A stretch of 64,000 nt of DNA from Solimicrobium silvestre (GCF_002976435.1 NZ_PUGF01000009.1:62001-126000); one strand, 5' to 3'. Positions 23,635-32,247 are shown, counted from the stretch's first letter. The notes: a model not told the origin generated them from the sequence alone. Numbers and translations: made by a program.

Positions 23635-25104
23635 ATGTCATCGAACAAACAAATTGCAGTAAAAGATTTAGTTATTGACCTAGCTAATTTCAGAACAGTA
23701 ATTCAGACAAATGAACAAAATGCAGTTCATGCAATGATTTCAATAAGCCCAGCTTTTTTTTGGGGGTTAATGGAAAGTTTGCTTGATGATGGATATTTAC
23801 CGACTGAAAATATAATTGTATTGGAAAGGTCTGACGGTACCAAAGTAGTAAAAGAAGGGAATAGGCGTATTGCGGCTTTAAAGATAGCCTTAAAAGTAAT
23901 TGATACTGCTGACCTTGACTTACCTCCTAAGATCGTAAAGCGCATTGCAGGTTTATCCTCCAATTGGATTGTCGACAATACTGCCGTTCCATGTACGGTC
24001 TACGGTGAAACGGATTCTGCTGTTGTCGATAAAATTATTACGCTTACACATGGTAAGGGTATAAAGGCTGGGCGTGATACGTGGAGTGCTGTGGCACGTG
24101 CGCGACATAGCCGGGATATGAATGGCAGTATCGAAGCTGGGCTAGATTTACTTGAGAAATTTTTCATACACTCTACAAATCACACACAGGAACAACGGGA
24201 TCGCTGGGCTGGCGATTATTCTTTGACTGTGCTGGATGAAGCAATAAAAAAAATCGCATCAAGACTTGGATCAACTTCGAGTTTAGATCTCGCCAAACAA
24301 TACCCTAAAATTGAGCATAAAAAAGCACTGGATGACATAATTCGTGCCATTGGCCTTGAAACACTTGGTTTTTCGAAGATCCGTGGCTCTGAAGATTTTG
24401 CTACATTATTTGGGATACCCCTTCCTCCTTCACAAGATGTTTCTAGTGTATTAGGGGGTGATGAATCTAATAATATGCAAGATGATGGCAACTCAGGAGC
24501 TTCGCCAGATACTAATAATGTAGATGTTGACTCAGCGAACACGACAACACATCCAGCCGAATCGGAAGGTGATGATAAATCGAAAGATGCTCAGCTGGTA
24601 GTTAAAAAACCTAGTAATAGTAAAGTTATTGCTACTCCGCTTGAGGATGAAAAATCAGTTAAGCGCGCTCTTAAAAGTTTAAAAATCATGGGGCAAAATC
24701 GCGCAAAAGTTGCAACGTTACGGATTGAAGCTGGAAAGCTGAAATTGAAGGATAATCCAATTGCCTTTTGTTTTTTGTTACGCAGCATGTTTGAAATATC
24801 AGCCAAAGCATATTGTGACGATCACTCGCAATCTGGATTGTCGGTGAAGAAGTCCGATGGATCCGACAAGTTTTTGATGGATGTATTGCGAGACATAATT
24901 AATCACTTAACTCAAAACAAAAAAGATAAGACGATGCTTAAGATGCTTCACGGACCAGCTACTGAACTTGGACGGACGGATGGTATACTGTCGATTACTT
25001 CACTGAATCAACTAGTTCATCACCCTACTTTTGCAATTAATTCAAGTCAGATTCCAACAACATTCGCTGCTGTATTTCCGTTGCTAATAGAGATGAATAA
25101 ATAG
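23635..25104 (+). CDS. ParB/sulfiredoxin-like N-terminal domain protein, candidate defence component
   Basis: 489 residues. The start follows GAGG with short spacing. The N-terminal ~150 residues match the ParB/Srx superfamily: IAVKDLVIDLANFR (7-20), then VVKEGNRRIAALK (71-83), equivalent to the nucleotide-binding DGQxR-type motif, and the region with THGKGIKAGRDTW. An acidic Ser/Asp/Asn-rich linker follows (about 270-335). The C-terminal ~150 residues are helical (FCFLLRSMFEISAKAYCDDH, SITSLNQLVHHPTFA) and recall HEPN/DUF4145-like domains in defence proteins, a weak match. It is followed after ~30 bases by a D12 methyltransferase on the same strand. The pair suggests a modification-linked defence system; exact function unknown. 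Confidence 0.7.
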   Translation: MSSNKQIAVKDLVIDLANFRTVIQTNEQNAVHAMISISPAFFWGLMESLLDDGYLPTENIIVLERSDGTKVVKEGNRRIAALKIALKVIDTADLDLPPKIVKRIAGLSSNWIVDNTAVPCTVYGETDSAVVDKIITLTHGKGIKAGRDTWSAVARARHSRDMNGSIEAGLDLLEKFFIHSTNHTQEQRDRWAGDYSLTVLDEAIKKIASRLGSTSSLDLAKQYPKIEHKKALDDIIRAIGLETLGFSKIRGSEDFATLFGIPLPPSQDVSSVLGGDESNNMQDDGNSGASPDTNNVDVDSANTTTHPAESEGDDKSKDAQLVVKKPSNSKVIATPLEDEKSVKRALKSLKIMGQNRAKVATLRIEAGKLKLKDNPIAFCFLLRSMFEISAKAYCDDHSQSGLSVKKSDGSDKFLMDVLRDIINHLTQNKKDKTMLKMLHGPATELGRTDGILSITSLNQLVHHPTFAINSSQIPTTFAAVFPLLIEMNK

Positions 25105-25133
25105 CCACCTGGCAGAAATTGACTTATAACACT

Positions 25134-26114
25134 ATGGCACAAAATAAAACACCACTTCGGTACCCCGGAGGCAAGCAAAAATTGACGCCGTTTGTGCTTG
25201 AGATAATCAGAGCGAACGGGCTAGAGGGCGGTCACTATGTAGAACCTTATGCTGGTGGGGCTGGCGTAGCAATGGAGTTACTAGTCGCTGGTCACGTTAA
25301 TCAAATACATCTCAATGATTCGTCACTGCCGATATACGCTTTATGGAATTCAATTCTGACGCACACCGAGGAATTTTGCCGCCGCATTTCGCGAGCATTA
25401 CTTAATGTTGAGGAATGGAAGGATTACCGCGAGATAATGCGAAACCCCAATGACCATTCAGAATTAGATGTTGGGTTCGCTACGTTTTACTTGAATAGAA
25501 CAAATCGGTCTGGTGTGTTATCCGCAGGCGTGATTGGAGGTCTTGATCAAGCTGGGAAATGGAAAATAGATGCTCGATTCCCACGAAATGAACTTATTCG
25601 GAGGATTGAGTTGATTGGTGGTTTCCGTGATTCGATTACACTCTTGAATTTAGATGCTGAGCAAATCATCACGGACTATATACCCACTCTCCCAGAAAAC
25701 ACGTTGACCTATTGTGACCCACCGTACTTTGAAAAAGCGAGTAAATTATACCTAAACCACTATGCACCGAACGATCATGAACGTATAGCTGGCATTATTC
25801 AGCAGCAACGTGATAAAAAATGGATTGTATCCTATGATGGCGTTGCTCAAATTTTAGGATACTATGCAAACCGTCGTAAATTTCTTTACGAACTTCAATA
25901 CAATGCTGCACGGGCATACAAGGGAAATGAAGTATTTATATTCTCTGATAACCTTGTTGTGCCGCGAAATTCAGTTCTGCCTCATATTGCCGTGGCTTTA
26001 AAAGCAAATACAAGAAAACTACATCAGCCTGCTGAAATTGCGAGGCTCATAACTCGTGCCGCTCGTTTGGATAACTTACGTCAAACCAACAAGAATTTAT
26101 CTCGAGCTGTTTAA
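25134..26114 (+). CDS. DNA adenine methyltransferase, D12 class (second)
   Basis: 326 residues from ATG 25134; a TTG at 25119 would add five residues and is an alternative. TPLRYPGGKQKL (6-17) and VEPYAGGAGVAMELL (36-50) are the SAM-binding motifs, and YCDPPYF (193-199) the catalytic motif of N6-adenine methyltransferases. It differs clearly from the dam gene 2.5 kb upstream, so the two likely have different targets. It follows the ParB-like gene closely and probably forms an operon with it, either protecting self DNA or making the mark that the partner reads. Confidence 0.88.
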   Translation: MAQNKTPLRYPGGKQKLTPFVLEIIRANGLEGGHYVEPYAGGAGVAMELLVAGHVNQIHLNDSSLPIYALWNSILTHTEEFCRRISRALLNVEEWKDYREIMRNPNDHSELDVGFATFYLNRTNRSGVLSAGVIGGLDQAGKWKIDARFPRNELIRRIELIGGFRDSITLLNLDAEQIITDYIPTLPENTLTYCDPPYFEKASKLYLNHYAPNDHERIAGIIQQQRDKKWIVSYDGVAQILGYYANRRKFLYELQYNAARAYKGNEVFIFSDNLVVPRNSVLPHIAVALKANTRKLHQPAEIARLITRAARLDNLRQTNKNLSRAV

Positions 26115-26142
26115 ATTTAGCTGTGTTTTAAGTAATTAAAAT

Positions 26143-26823
26143 TCAATTAAATAAGCCTAAGTTTGAAGTGCTCTTAGGTTTAGAAATAGCTACTTTAGGT
26201 ACTGGGTAAGCAACTAAGTGCTCATTTGAAGAATGTTTTAAAAACGCCTTCGCCCGCTCTGAATCACGACACCCCAACCAATCACCATAAGCTGACTCCG
26301 GCAAGATCACCAGCGAACGTTTCTCATCACCCGGTTTATGGAAACGTCGCATTAACGGATGTTCATCCGCATTGATCGTGAGTTGGGTAAACGAAAAGGA
26401 TGTGCCACCGTCCGTCTCTGTCCAGGATCGGTAGAGTCCAGCCACTGCAAACGGTGATTCATCCGCCATGCCAATCTTCCAGCGCTCCGCTTTACCAGAT
26501 TCGTAGCATGGTTCAAAGAACGTTGTCATTGGCACTAAGCAGAGCTGGCCGTCGCGCCACGGTTGTGCATAACTGCGCAATGTGGCAACCGTTTCAGCAC
26601 GCGCATTCATAGTGGAAAAACGCTTGGTTCCCGGCGGAAGATGACTCTTGGGGATCATGCTGTATAGTCCCAATAGCGATTGCCGCTCATGTTCATCGCC
26701 AACGATAATCGGCGCAGCATAATCCTGCCACACCGCTGTTTTCCATTCTGCGCTAGCCGCTATCGGCGCTTTAAAATGGGTTTTAAGTTGCTGGTGAGAC
26801 GGTGTGATGAAATTTACGCACAT
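26143..26823 (-). CDS. yedK: SOS response-associated peptidase, YedK/HMCES family
   Basis: 226 residues from ATG 26823, so that after Met removal Cys2 (MCVNF) becomes the N-terminal nucleophile, as the family requires. Asn73 in STMNARAET, Glu104 in TFFEP and His162 in RRFHKPGDEKR fit the known active site. These proteins form a thiazolidine crosslink with abasic sites in single-stranded DNA and shield them at forks. Third gene after umuD and umuC on the minus strand, with AAGGA before the start. FFEP replaces the more common FYEW. Confidence 0.9.
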   Translation of the reverse strand: MCVNFITPSHQQLKTHFKAPIAASAEWKTAVWQDYAAPIIVGDEHERQSLLGLYSMIPKSHLPPGTKRFSTMNARAETVATLRSYAQPWRDGQLCLVPMTTFFEPCYESGKAERWKIGMADESPFAVAGLYRSWTETDGGTSFSFTQLTINADEHPLMRRFHKPGDEKRSLVILPESAYGDWLGCRDSERAKAFLKHSSNEHLVAYPVPKVAISKPKSTSNLGLFN

Positions 26824-26863
26824 GGTGAGCGTCCTTAGCCATTGTTTTTTAAAAGTATAAACG

Positions 26864-28135
26864 TTAATGACAGCTTGGTAATTCATGCCAGTTGGTCGTG
26901 TATTCCGGTGACTTACTCTCCTGCCGCATCTTCCACGAATGCCGCGATCCGTCCTGGCTGATCTTCACCGTCCCTTTGCCATAGCGATCATTAAGTGCAT
27001 CTAGTGTGCGCATCAGCGTTGAATTCTCGGTGGTGGAGCTAAATAGGTCACCCTGCCAGTGCGATGCTGCACTAATTTCACTCAAGATGACGCCAGCCTT
27101 TTTGTAGTGATATCCAGTCTTGTAAATCGACTTTAACCCGCCAAGCGCCCAATGCTGCAGCTTCATAGTGTTAGCGGTCGGGCTGGTGAGCGGGATCGAT
27201 ACGCAGGGGCAGTATTGTGACCGATCAGTGCGGAAGCGGTCGGTCTGGATGAATACCTGCAGCATCGCGGTTATCGATTCTTGTTCGCGTAATTTCTTGG
27301 CGGCGTTACTCACGAAGTGCGCCAGTGCGTCCTGCAGGTCATCTATTTCAGTGACTGATCGGCCAAATGAACGACTATTGATAATCTGCTTTTTAGCAGG
27401 CGTAGCATCTTCCAAATCGATACAGCATTCGCCGCGTAATTCCCGTATCGTCTTTTCCATCACTACACCAAACCGCGCACGCATGCTGGCCACGTTCGCA
27501 TCGCGCAGCTGGGCTACACAATTTATATTGAGTGATTCCAATGTTGCACTTAATTTGCGACCTATACCCCAAACTTCGTCGACCGGGATATTGTTCAGCA
27601 CGCTGTTGATTTGCGTTGGTGAGTAGCGATTGAAATTACATACACCATTTGAGCGCGGGTGGCGTTTCGCTACAAAATTAGCGAGTTTTGCCAGTGTTTT
27701 GGTTGGCCCAATGCCGACACAGACTGGAATGCCTATGTGCTGAAAAACTTGGTTGCGCATCGCCAAAGCGCGTTCGTTGATGTCGGTAAAACCCGTTAAA
27801 TCCAAAAATGTTTCATCAATGCTGTAGACCTCTTGCACTGGCGAATACTCCTGCAGTATCGACATAACGCGGTTGCTGAGATCGGCGTAAAGCACGTAAT
27901 TCGACGAAAACACCGCAATGCCATGTTGTTTAACCAGGTCGCGAATCTGGAACACCGGCACCGCCATTTTTATACCAAATTCTTTCGCTTCATTGCTGCG
28001 AGAAACTACGCACCCGTCATTGTTGGACAGTACAAGCACGGGCCTGTTTTGCAGATCAGGCCGAAACACGCGCTCGCAACTGACATAAAAATTATTGCAA
28101 TCGACCAGAGCGATGCTGCGGGGTAGGGTGGCCAT
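26864..28135 (-). CDS. umuC: DNA polymerase V catalytic subunit UmuC-like (Y-family)
   Basis: 423 residues, start ATG 28135, two bases after the umuD stop. Y-family motifs: IALVDCNNFYVSCERVF (7-23), SNNDGCVVSRSNEAK, YSIDETFLDLTG with catalytic acids, VGIGPTKTLAKLAN, then a helix-hairpin-helix EVWGIGRKL and a little-finger domain. It performs translesion synthesis together with processed UmuD. In this prophage it would give the lysogen SOS mutagenesis capacity. Confidence 0.94.
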   Translation of the reverse strand: MATLPRSIALVDCNNFYVSCERVFRPDLQNRPVLVLSNNDGCVVSRSNEAKEFGIKMAVPVFQIRDLVKQHGIAVFSSNYVLYADLSNRVMSILQEYSPVQEVYSIDETFLDLTGFTDINERALAMRNQVFQHIGIPVCVGIGPTKTLAKLANFVAKRHPRSNGVCNFNRYSPTQINSVLNNIPVDEVWGIGRKLSATLESLNINCVAQLRDANVASMRARFGVVMEKTIRELRGECCIDLEDATPAKKQIINSRSFGRSVTEIDDLQDALAHFVSNAAKKLREQESITAMLQVFIQTDRFRTDRSQYCPCVSIPLTSPTANTMKLQHWALGGLKSIYKTGYHYKKAGVILSEISAASHWQGDLFSSTTENSTLMRTLDALNDRYGKGTVKISQDGSRHSWKMRQESKSPEYTTNWHELPSCH

Positions 28136-28137
28136 GA

Positions 28138-28563
28138 CTACACACGGAGTAGATTGTGCAGATTGAAGGTTGCCACGCCCCAAATTCGCAGCTCTTGGCC
28201 GTCTTTGAGTTCAATAGGTGGGAAGGCGGGGTTTTCTGCGAGCAGCTTTACTATGTTGTTGCGCTGATATAGACGCTTGACCGTGTAGTCTTCATCAACC
28301 ACCGCAATCACGATATTGTTATGTGCAGGGGTAATGGAGCGGTCAACAATCAGCGTATCGCCGTCATAAATGCCAATACCCGACATCGATTCACCGCGTA
28401 CTGTGAAGAGAAACGAGGCATTTGCATTGGAAATCAGGTACTCGTTCAGATTAATACTGTGCTGCGCGTAGTCGGTCGCAGGTGAGGGGAATCCAGCGCA
28501 CACCGGCGATGAAAACAGCACGATACGGGCTGGAGTGGATAAAGTTGGAATAGGGGAGTTCAT
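28138..28563 (-). CDS. umuD: UmuD-like SOS mutagenesis protein (S24 peptidase)
   Basis: 141 residues. Self-cleavage site Ala23-Gly24 (VCAGFPSPATDY), nucleophile Ser59 in RGESMSG and general base Lys96 in TVKRLYQ. RecA-stimulated cleavage gives UmuD', which joins UmuC to form Pol V. First gene of the operon; a perfect CTGT-N8-ACAG LexA box lies just upstream of the start, and no clear ribosome binding site separates it from the ATG, so the leader is very short. Confidence 0.93.
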   Translation of the reverse strand: MNSPIPTLSTPARIVLFSSPVCAGFPSPATDYAQHSINLNEYLISNANASFLFTVRGESMSGIGIYDGDTLIVDRSITPAHNNIVIAVVDEDYTVKRLYQRNNIVKLLAENPAFPPIELKDGQELRIWGVATFNLHNLLRV

Positions 28564-28568
28564 AGCTT

Positions 28569-28588
28569 AACTGTGTTTTTATACAGTA
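28569..28588 (-). promoter_or_regulatory. LexA (SOS) box upstream of umuD
   Basis: CTGT at 28571-28574, eight A/T-rich bases, ACAG at 28583-28586: a full match to CTGT-N8-ACAG. On the minus strand the 20-mer is TACTGTATAAAAACACAGTT. It overlaps candidate -10 boxes (TATACT, TATAAA) and ends 5 bases before the umuD ATG, so LexA would block initiation. Confidence 0.88.
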
Positions 28589-28737
28589 TAGCTATTTTTA
28601 TTGGGTAACGGAATAAATTTCAATGAAGATATATTTATTGCCAGAAAGTGGAAAATCAATTAACTTGCTAAATGGAAATTAAATTTTGCAGCAATTAGTA
28701 ACATCATATCATTCCACTTCGCACAATGAGGAAAACA

Positions 28738-30321
28738 ATGGTTTTTAAGCACATTGCCCAAAAAAATTCGCCCCAAAAAAACATTGAATGCATTTTTCTT
28801 GGATCTCCTGAAGCAGAAGCAGAAGCACTGCCTACATCAAGGATGCCACTGCTTAAAGTTTATCAAGATCATCATAATTTAATTGATGCATTGCAAAATG
28901 AGAAATTTATAATTTGCGGGAAAAAAGGTGCGGGGAAGAGTGCTTTCGCCGAATATATTTCTCTTTTGGCAGATGATGAACCTAATCTCTTTTGCAAATT
29001 CATTCGTCAAGGTGAATTCAATCTCGAACATATTGTTCAAATTGGAAAGGAGTCGGGACATGAAATTGAAAGAGAGAATCTTTACACTTGGTTGATTTTG
29101 ACCAATATTCTTAAATTATTTGCCGATAATCAGGCAGCAAATGAAAATGATGAATATCAGCTACTAAGTCAATTCCTAAAGAAAAATTCAGGATATATTG
29201 ATATCAGAGGATCTGAAATAAAGGAAATGGTAGTAAAAGATGGATTTGAAATAAATATTGAATATTTGAAACGTTTCTTCAGTTCAAAGTTTAAAAAAGA
29301 TGTTGAAATAAAACAGACACGCGCACCTTTTTACAAACTTATTCCACATCTAAAAGAAATAATTTTAAAAGTCCTGCAAAGCAAGGATGAAAAAGAAAAC
29401 GGGAATAGCTATTTGTTATTTTTTGATGATTTAGATATTAATTTTAATGCTAAAGATCAAAATTCCATAGAATCGATAATTAGTTTACTGCGTGTATCAA
29501 AGGAAATTAATAATCAGTTTTTTGCAAAAAATAATTTGGATTCAAAGGTTGTAATTTTACTGCGCGATGACATAGCAAAATCTACATCAACCGCCAGTGC
29601 AGATACAGCAAAAATATTTTCATCTTATTCAGCTTCTATAAATTGGTACCAAGATGAATACCATAAATCATTCCCGGAAACAGAATTAAATATCCGAAAA
29701 TTCTTGAATGAAAGAATAAAATATGCATTCTCGGTCGAACATCTAGTAGTTAATGAAGTCGACCCATGGCTCAGTTTAGTAAATGACCCATTCGATAAAA
29801 GTTTTCCAGCTGAAAGCGCACCAAAAACAAGTTTTAAATACATTCTTGATCATACGTTCTTTCGTCCTAGAGATCTCATACTCTTTTTTGCTCCATTGCA
29901 AAATCACAAATATAGGTTTCCATTAGTAAGGAATGATATTCATCAGCTTATTGGTATTTATTGTGAAGAAATCGTGAATGAATTAAAAAATGAACTCCAC
30001 TGTTTTTACTATCAGGATGAAATATTAAATATCTTCAATGCAATTGGATCAATATCAACAGCATGTAAACAATCCTTTTCAAATAGTATTACTTATGCTC
30101 AGGCGTGCACAATTTTTGAAGAAAATTGTAATGATATTATCCCGAGAGCAATTTTTTCTGACTTATTTGAAAGATCGATAATTGGAAATATGGGCAGCAA
30201 TGGATATGTCTTTTATAAGCATAGGGAACCGCGGTCTGATACTTATAGTTTCAATGCAGAGCAGAATATTGTTTTACACAGCGCACTTAAAGTTTATTGT
30301 TCGAATAAGGGATTTTCATAA
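28738..30321 (+). CDS. P-loop ATPase, Sll1717-like, candidate defence gene
   Basis: 527 residues. ATG 28738 is preferred because GAGG lies six bases before it; ATG 28726 is an alternative. Walker A GKKGAGKS (61-68) and Walker B SYLLFFDDLDIN (224-235) are clear, and the lead-in FLGSPEAEAE plus LLKVYQDHHNLIDAL recalls the Sll1717 family of predicted ATPases. A sensor-like RDDI follows near residue 280. The C-terminal ~200 residues carry no domain I recognise. Very AT-rich (15 of 60 bases G+C in 29221-29280) compared with neighbours, showing recent acquisition. Divergent from the SOS operon and last gene before the prophage end, a typical place for anti-phage cargo. Confidence 0.75.
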   Translation: MVFKHIAQKNSPQKNIECIFLGSPEAEAEALPTSRMPLLKVYQDHHNLIDALQNEKFIICGKKGAGKSAFAEYISLLADDEPNLFCKFIRQGEFNLEHIVQIGKESGHEIERENLYTWLILTNILKLFADNQAANENDEYQLLSQFLKKNSGYIDIRGSEIKEMVVKDGFEINIEYLKRFFSSKFKKDVEIKQTRAPFYKLIPHLKEIILKVLQSKDEKENGNSYLLFFDDLDINFNAKDQNSIESIISLLRVSKEINNQFFAKNNLDSKVVILLRDDIAKSTSTASADTAKIFSSYSASINWYQDEYHKSFPETELNIRKFLNERIKYAFSVEHLVVNEVDPWLSLVNDPFDKSFPAESAPKTSFKYILDHTFFRPRDLILFFAPLQNHKYRFPLVRNDIHQLIGIYCEEIVNELKNELHCFYYQDEILNIFNAIGSISTACKQSFSNSITYAQACTIFEENCNDIIPRAIFSDLFERSIIGNMGSNGYVFYKHREPRSDTYSFNAEQNIVLHSALKVYCSNKGFS

Positions 30322-30336
30322 ATTATGCTGGCCTTA

Positions 30337-30361
30337 TGTGCAAACATTTGCACAATTTTTT
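30337..30361 (+). terminator. Hairpin terminator after ATPase gene
   Basis: Inverted repeat TGTGCAA/TTGCACA with a short loop is followed by a run of T beginning 1 base after the stem. Confidence 0.75.
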
Positions 30362-30562
30362 AGTTCGGGGATTGAAGTGATTCAAACTAGCTGTTCGAAT
30401 TGAATTTGCCAGAAAATGAAGAGGTCATGGTTTAAAGCATTGTATTTAGACCTGAGAGCCTTGAAATATTTGATATTTGCGGTTCCTAGGTCCGTCAATG
30501 CGTAACTTATACGGCGCGAATGGATTCTATGGTTCCGCAAAGGTTTCATTGTAGCAAGGCAA
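30362..30562. other. Non-coding stretch, nothing recognised
   Basis: Between the ATPase terminator and the dam remnant. No reading frame with a ribosome binding site and no tRNA-like cloverleaf could be found. It may be degraded phage sequence. Confidence 0.5.
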
Positions 30563-30595
30563 GGATCGGATGCTTGATCCGGTGGGGTTCTTTTA
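30563..30595 (+). pseudogene. Remnant copy of the dam gene 3' end
   Basis: 33 bases match the end of dam (23429-23461) with two mismatches and keep the frame and stop: DRMLDPVGFF-stop here against DRTLDPVGLF-stop in the gene. The short sequence TTAGTATTCGC that follows dam also follows this copy, about 35 bases further on. This is what remains of the original junction behind dam. Confidence 0.8.
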
Positions 30596-30640
30596 GTGCA
30601 ATTGCTCATTGACCAGCTGTCAGCAATAAATTAGTATTCG

Positions 30641-30684
30641 CCCCATACCAAGCGAGTTATTCTAATTTGGTGTGGGGTTTTTTT
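30641..30684 (+). terminator. Strong hairpin terminator at prophage right end
   Basis: An 11-bp stem CCCCATACCAA/TTGGTGTGGGG (one G-U pair), 15-base loop and seven T. It probably ends the transcript of the original late or dam unit. Confidence 0.8.
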
Positions 30685-30834
30685 CATTTAAAGCATTGAA
30701 AATTTTCAACATGGTATTTTTAATGGTATCGGCAGTAGAATAATTCCTGAAAGCGTTACTGGGCTTAGTGAAAATCCCCCTATTAACAATAGAGTGGGAA
30801 TAAAATAGTCGATAGCAGTAGGTAAGTTCATTAC

Positions 30835-30869
30835 AGCCCGCCTCACAGTTGTGTAGCGCGGGCTTTTTA
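30835..30869 (+). terminator. GC-rich hairpin upstream of earP
   Basis: Stem AGCCCGC/GCGGGCT with an inner CAC/GTG pair, followed by a short T run. It lies at the phage-host junction, 26 bases before earP. Confidence 0.6.
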
Positions 30870-30894
30870 TTGGTAGATTAATAGTTCATCAGTT

Positions 30895-32058
30895 ATGCAT
30901 CAAAAAAATCATCAGGCAAGATCGTTAGCACTATTTTGCAAAGTAATAGATAACTACGGGGATATCGGCATCTGCTGGCGTCTGGCGTTGCAGCTGGAGC
31001 GCGAGCATGGTATTGCGGTTACGCTGTGGGTGGATGATTTAGTCAGTTTTCAGCGCATTTGCCCGGAGGTCGTAATCAATTGCGATGTGCAGCACATAGG
31101 TACGATCATTGTGCGGCATTGGCTTAATCAAGACGGTGTGTTTGCTGCCGATGATGTGACTGATATCGTGATTGAATTTTTCGGTTGTGATATCCCCCCG
31201 GTCTATATTTTGGCGATGGCGCAGCGGGCAGTAAAACCGGCATGGATTAATCTGGAAGGTTTGACTGCTGAGCAGTGGGTGGAAGGTTGTCATAGATTAC
31301 CCTCATCACATCCGTCGCTGCCTTTGAAAAAATATTTTTTCTATCCCGGCTTTACAGAGTTGACTGGTGGTTTGCTGATTGAGTCTAATTTGACGCTACA
31401 GCGTCAGAAGTTTCAGCAAGATCCTGCAGCAATGACGGCTTTTCTTGGGCAGTTCGGCGTAACGGCAGCTGAGATGACGTCGCTCAAAGTTTCTCTATTT
31501 TGTTATCCGCAAGCACCGGTTGCAGCATTATTTAATGCTTGGGAATGTGGTGCTACGGCGGTTACTTGTTTGGTGCCAGAAGGCGTTGCCGCTGATGCCG
31601 TGCAACTGTTTTTAGGGCAATCTGCGAAAGCTGGCGCTACTGCGACCCGTGGCGCATTGACTGTGCGAGTAATGCCTTTTGTTCCGCAGTCTGACTACGA
31701 TAAATTGCTGTGGGCTTGCGATCTTAATTTTGTGCGCGGAGAGGACTCTTTCGTGCGCGCGCAATGGGCAGGGCAGCCTTTTATCTGGCATATTTATCCA
31801 CAAGACAACGATTTACATCACGTTAAATTGAATGCGTTTCTGCAACGATATAAGGCAAAGACGCAAAGTTTAGTCGATATGTCGCTCAATTGGAATGCAG
31901 TAAAGGGAGTGGTAAGCCCTCATGAGCTAGCTTCAACCTGGCTCTTGTTACAGGCTGATTTGCCTAAAATTGCGGCACTAACATCGGATTGGCAGCAAAA
32001 TATGTTGGCAAATGGTAACTTTACTGCAAATTTACTGAAGTTTATTGACGGAATTTAG
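30895..32058 (+). CDS. earP: EF-P arginine rhamnosyltransferase EarP
   Basis: 387 residues (DUF2331 family). It transfers rhamnose from dTDP-rhamnose to Arg32 of elongation factor P. The GT-B fold is seen in an N-terminal half with VIDNYGDIGICWRLA (16-30) and a C-terminal half with MPFVPQSDYDKLLWACDLN then FVRGEDSFVRAQWAGQPFIW, the conserved nucleotide-sugar site including the Asp and Glu of RGED. The gene is directly upstream of efp on the same strand, the standard beta-proteobacterial arrangement. First host gene after the prophage. Confidence 0.95.
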   Translation: MHQKNHQARSLALFCKVIDNYGDIGICWRLALQLEREHGIAVTLWVDDLVSFQRICPEVVINCDVQHIGTIIVRHWLNQDGVFAADDVTDIVIEFFGCDIPPVYILAMAQRAVKPAWINLEGLTAEQWVEGCHRLPSSHPSLPLKKYFFYPGFTELTGGLLIESNLTLQRQKFQQDPAAMTAFLGQFGVTAAEMTSLKVSLFCYPQAPVAALFNAWECGATAVTCLVPEGVAADAVQLFLGQSAKAGATATRGALTVRVMPFVPQSDYDKLLWACDLNFVRGEDSFVRAQWAGQPFIWHIYPQDNDLHHVKLNAFLQRYKAKTQSLVDMSLNWNAVKGVVSPHELASTWLLLQADLPKIAALTSDWQQNMLANGNFTANLLKFIDGI

Positions 32059-32247
32059 TCGTCATTATGCGAAAACGGGTTACAATTTGCGGCTAAATTT
32101 TAACGCATTTCAAAACGCATTCCAAAATTCAATCGACCGTAAGCTTGCGACATTGCTGTTAGTAGGCGACAGGTGATTTTTAAGGGATTTACGCAGAATT
32201 GCGTAAATCCTATTTTATATAATTTACTCTTTTTACATATACTCGCT

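Larger units (their letters stand above)
1..30600. mobile_element. Integrated siphophage (prophage), left end outside window
   Basis: A contiguous run of phage head, tail and lysis genes in the canonical HK97/lambda order occupies the first 22 kb, followed by methyltransferase, SOS and ATPase cargo. The first unmistakable host gene is earP at 30895. No integrase, repressor or replication genes are visible, so they lie to the left or are lost. The right boundary is inferred: the last phage-derived sequence is a copy of the dam gene 3' end at 30563-30595, and att sites cannot be defined because the left junction is not present. Confidence 0.92.

Noticed and set aside
30370-30420. Possible tRNA (GTTCGAATT stretch) as attachment site
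   Set aside because: No acceptor stem, anticodon arm or CCA could be folded around it.
23435-30595. The 33-bp dam-end repeat as prophage att core
   Set aside because: It lies inside coding sequence of a phage gene at one end, and both copies are within the phage, so it better fits an insertion or recombination scar than attL/attR.
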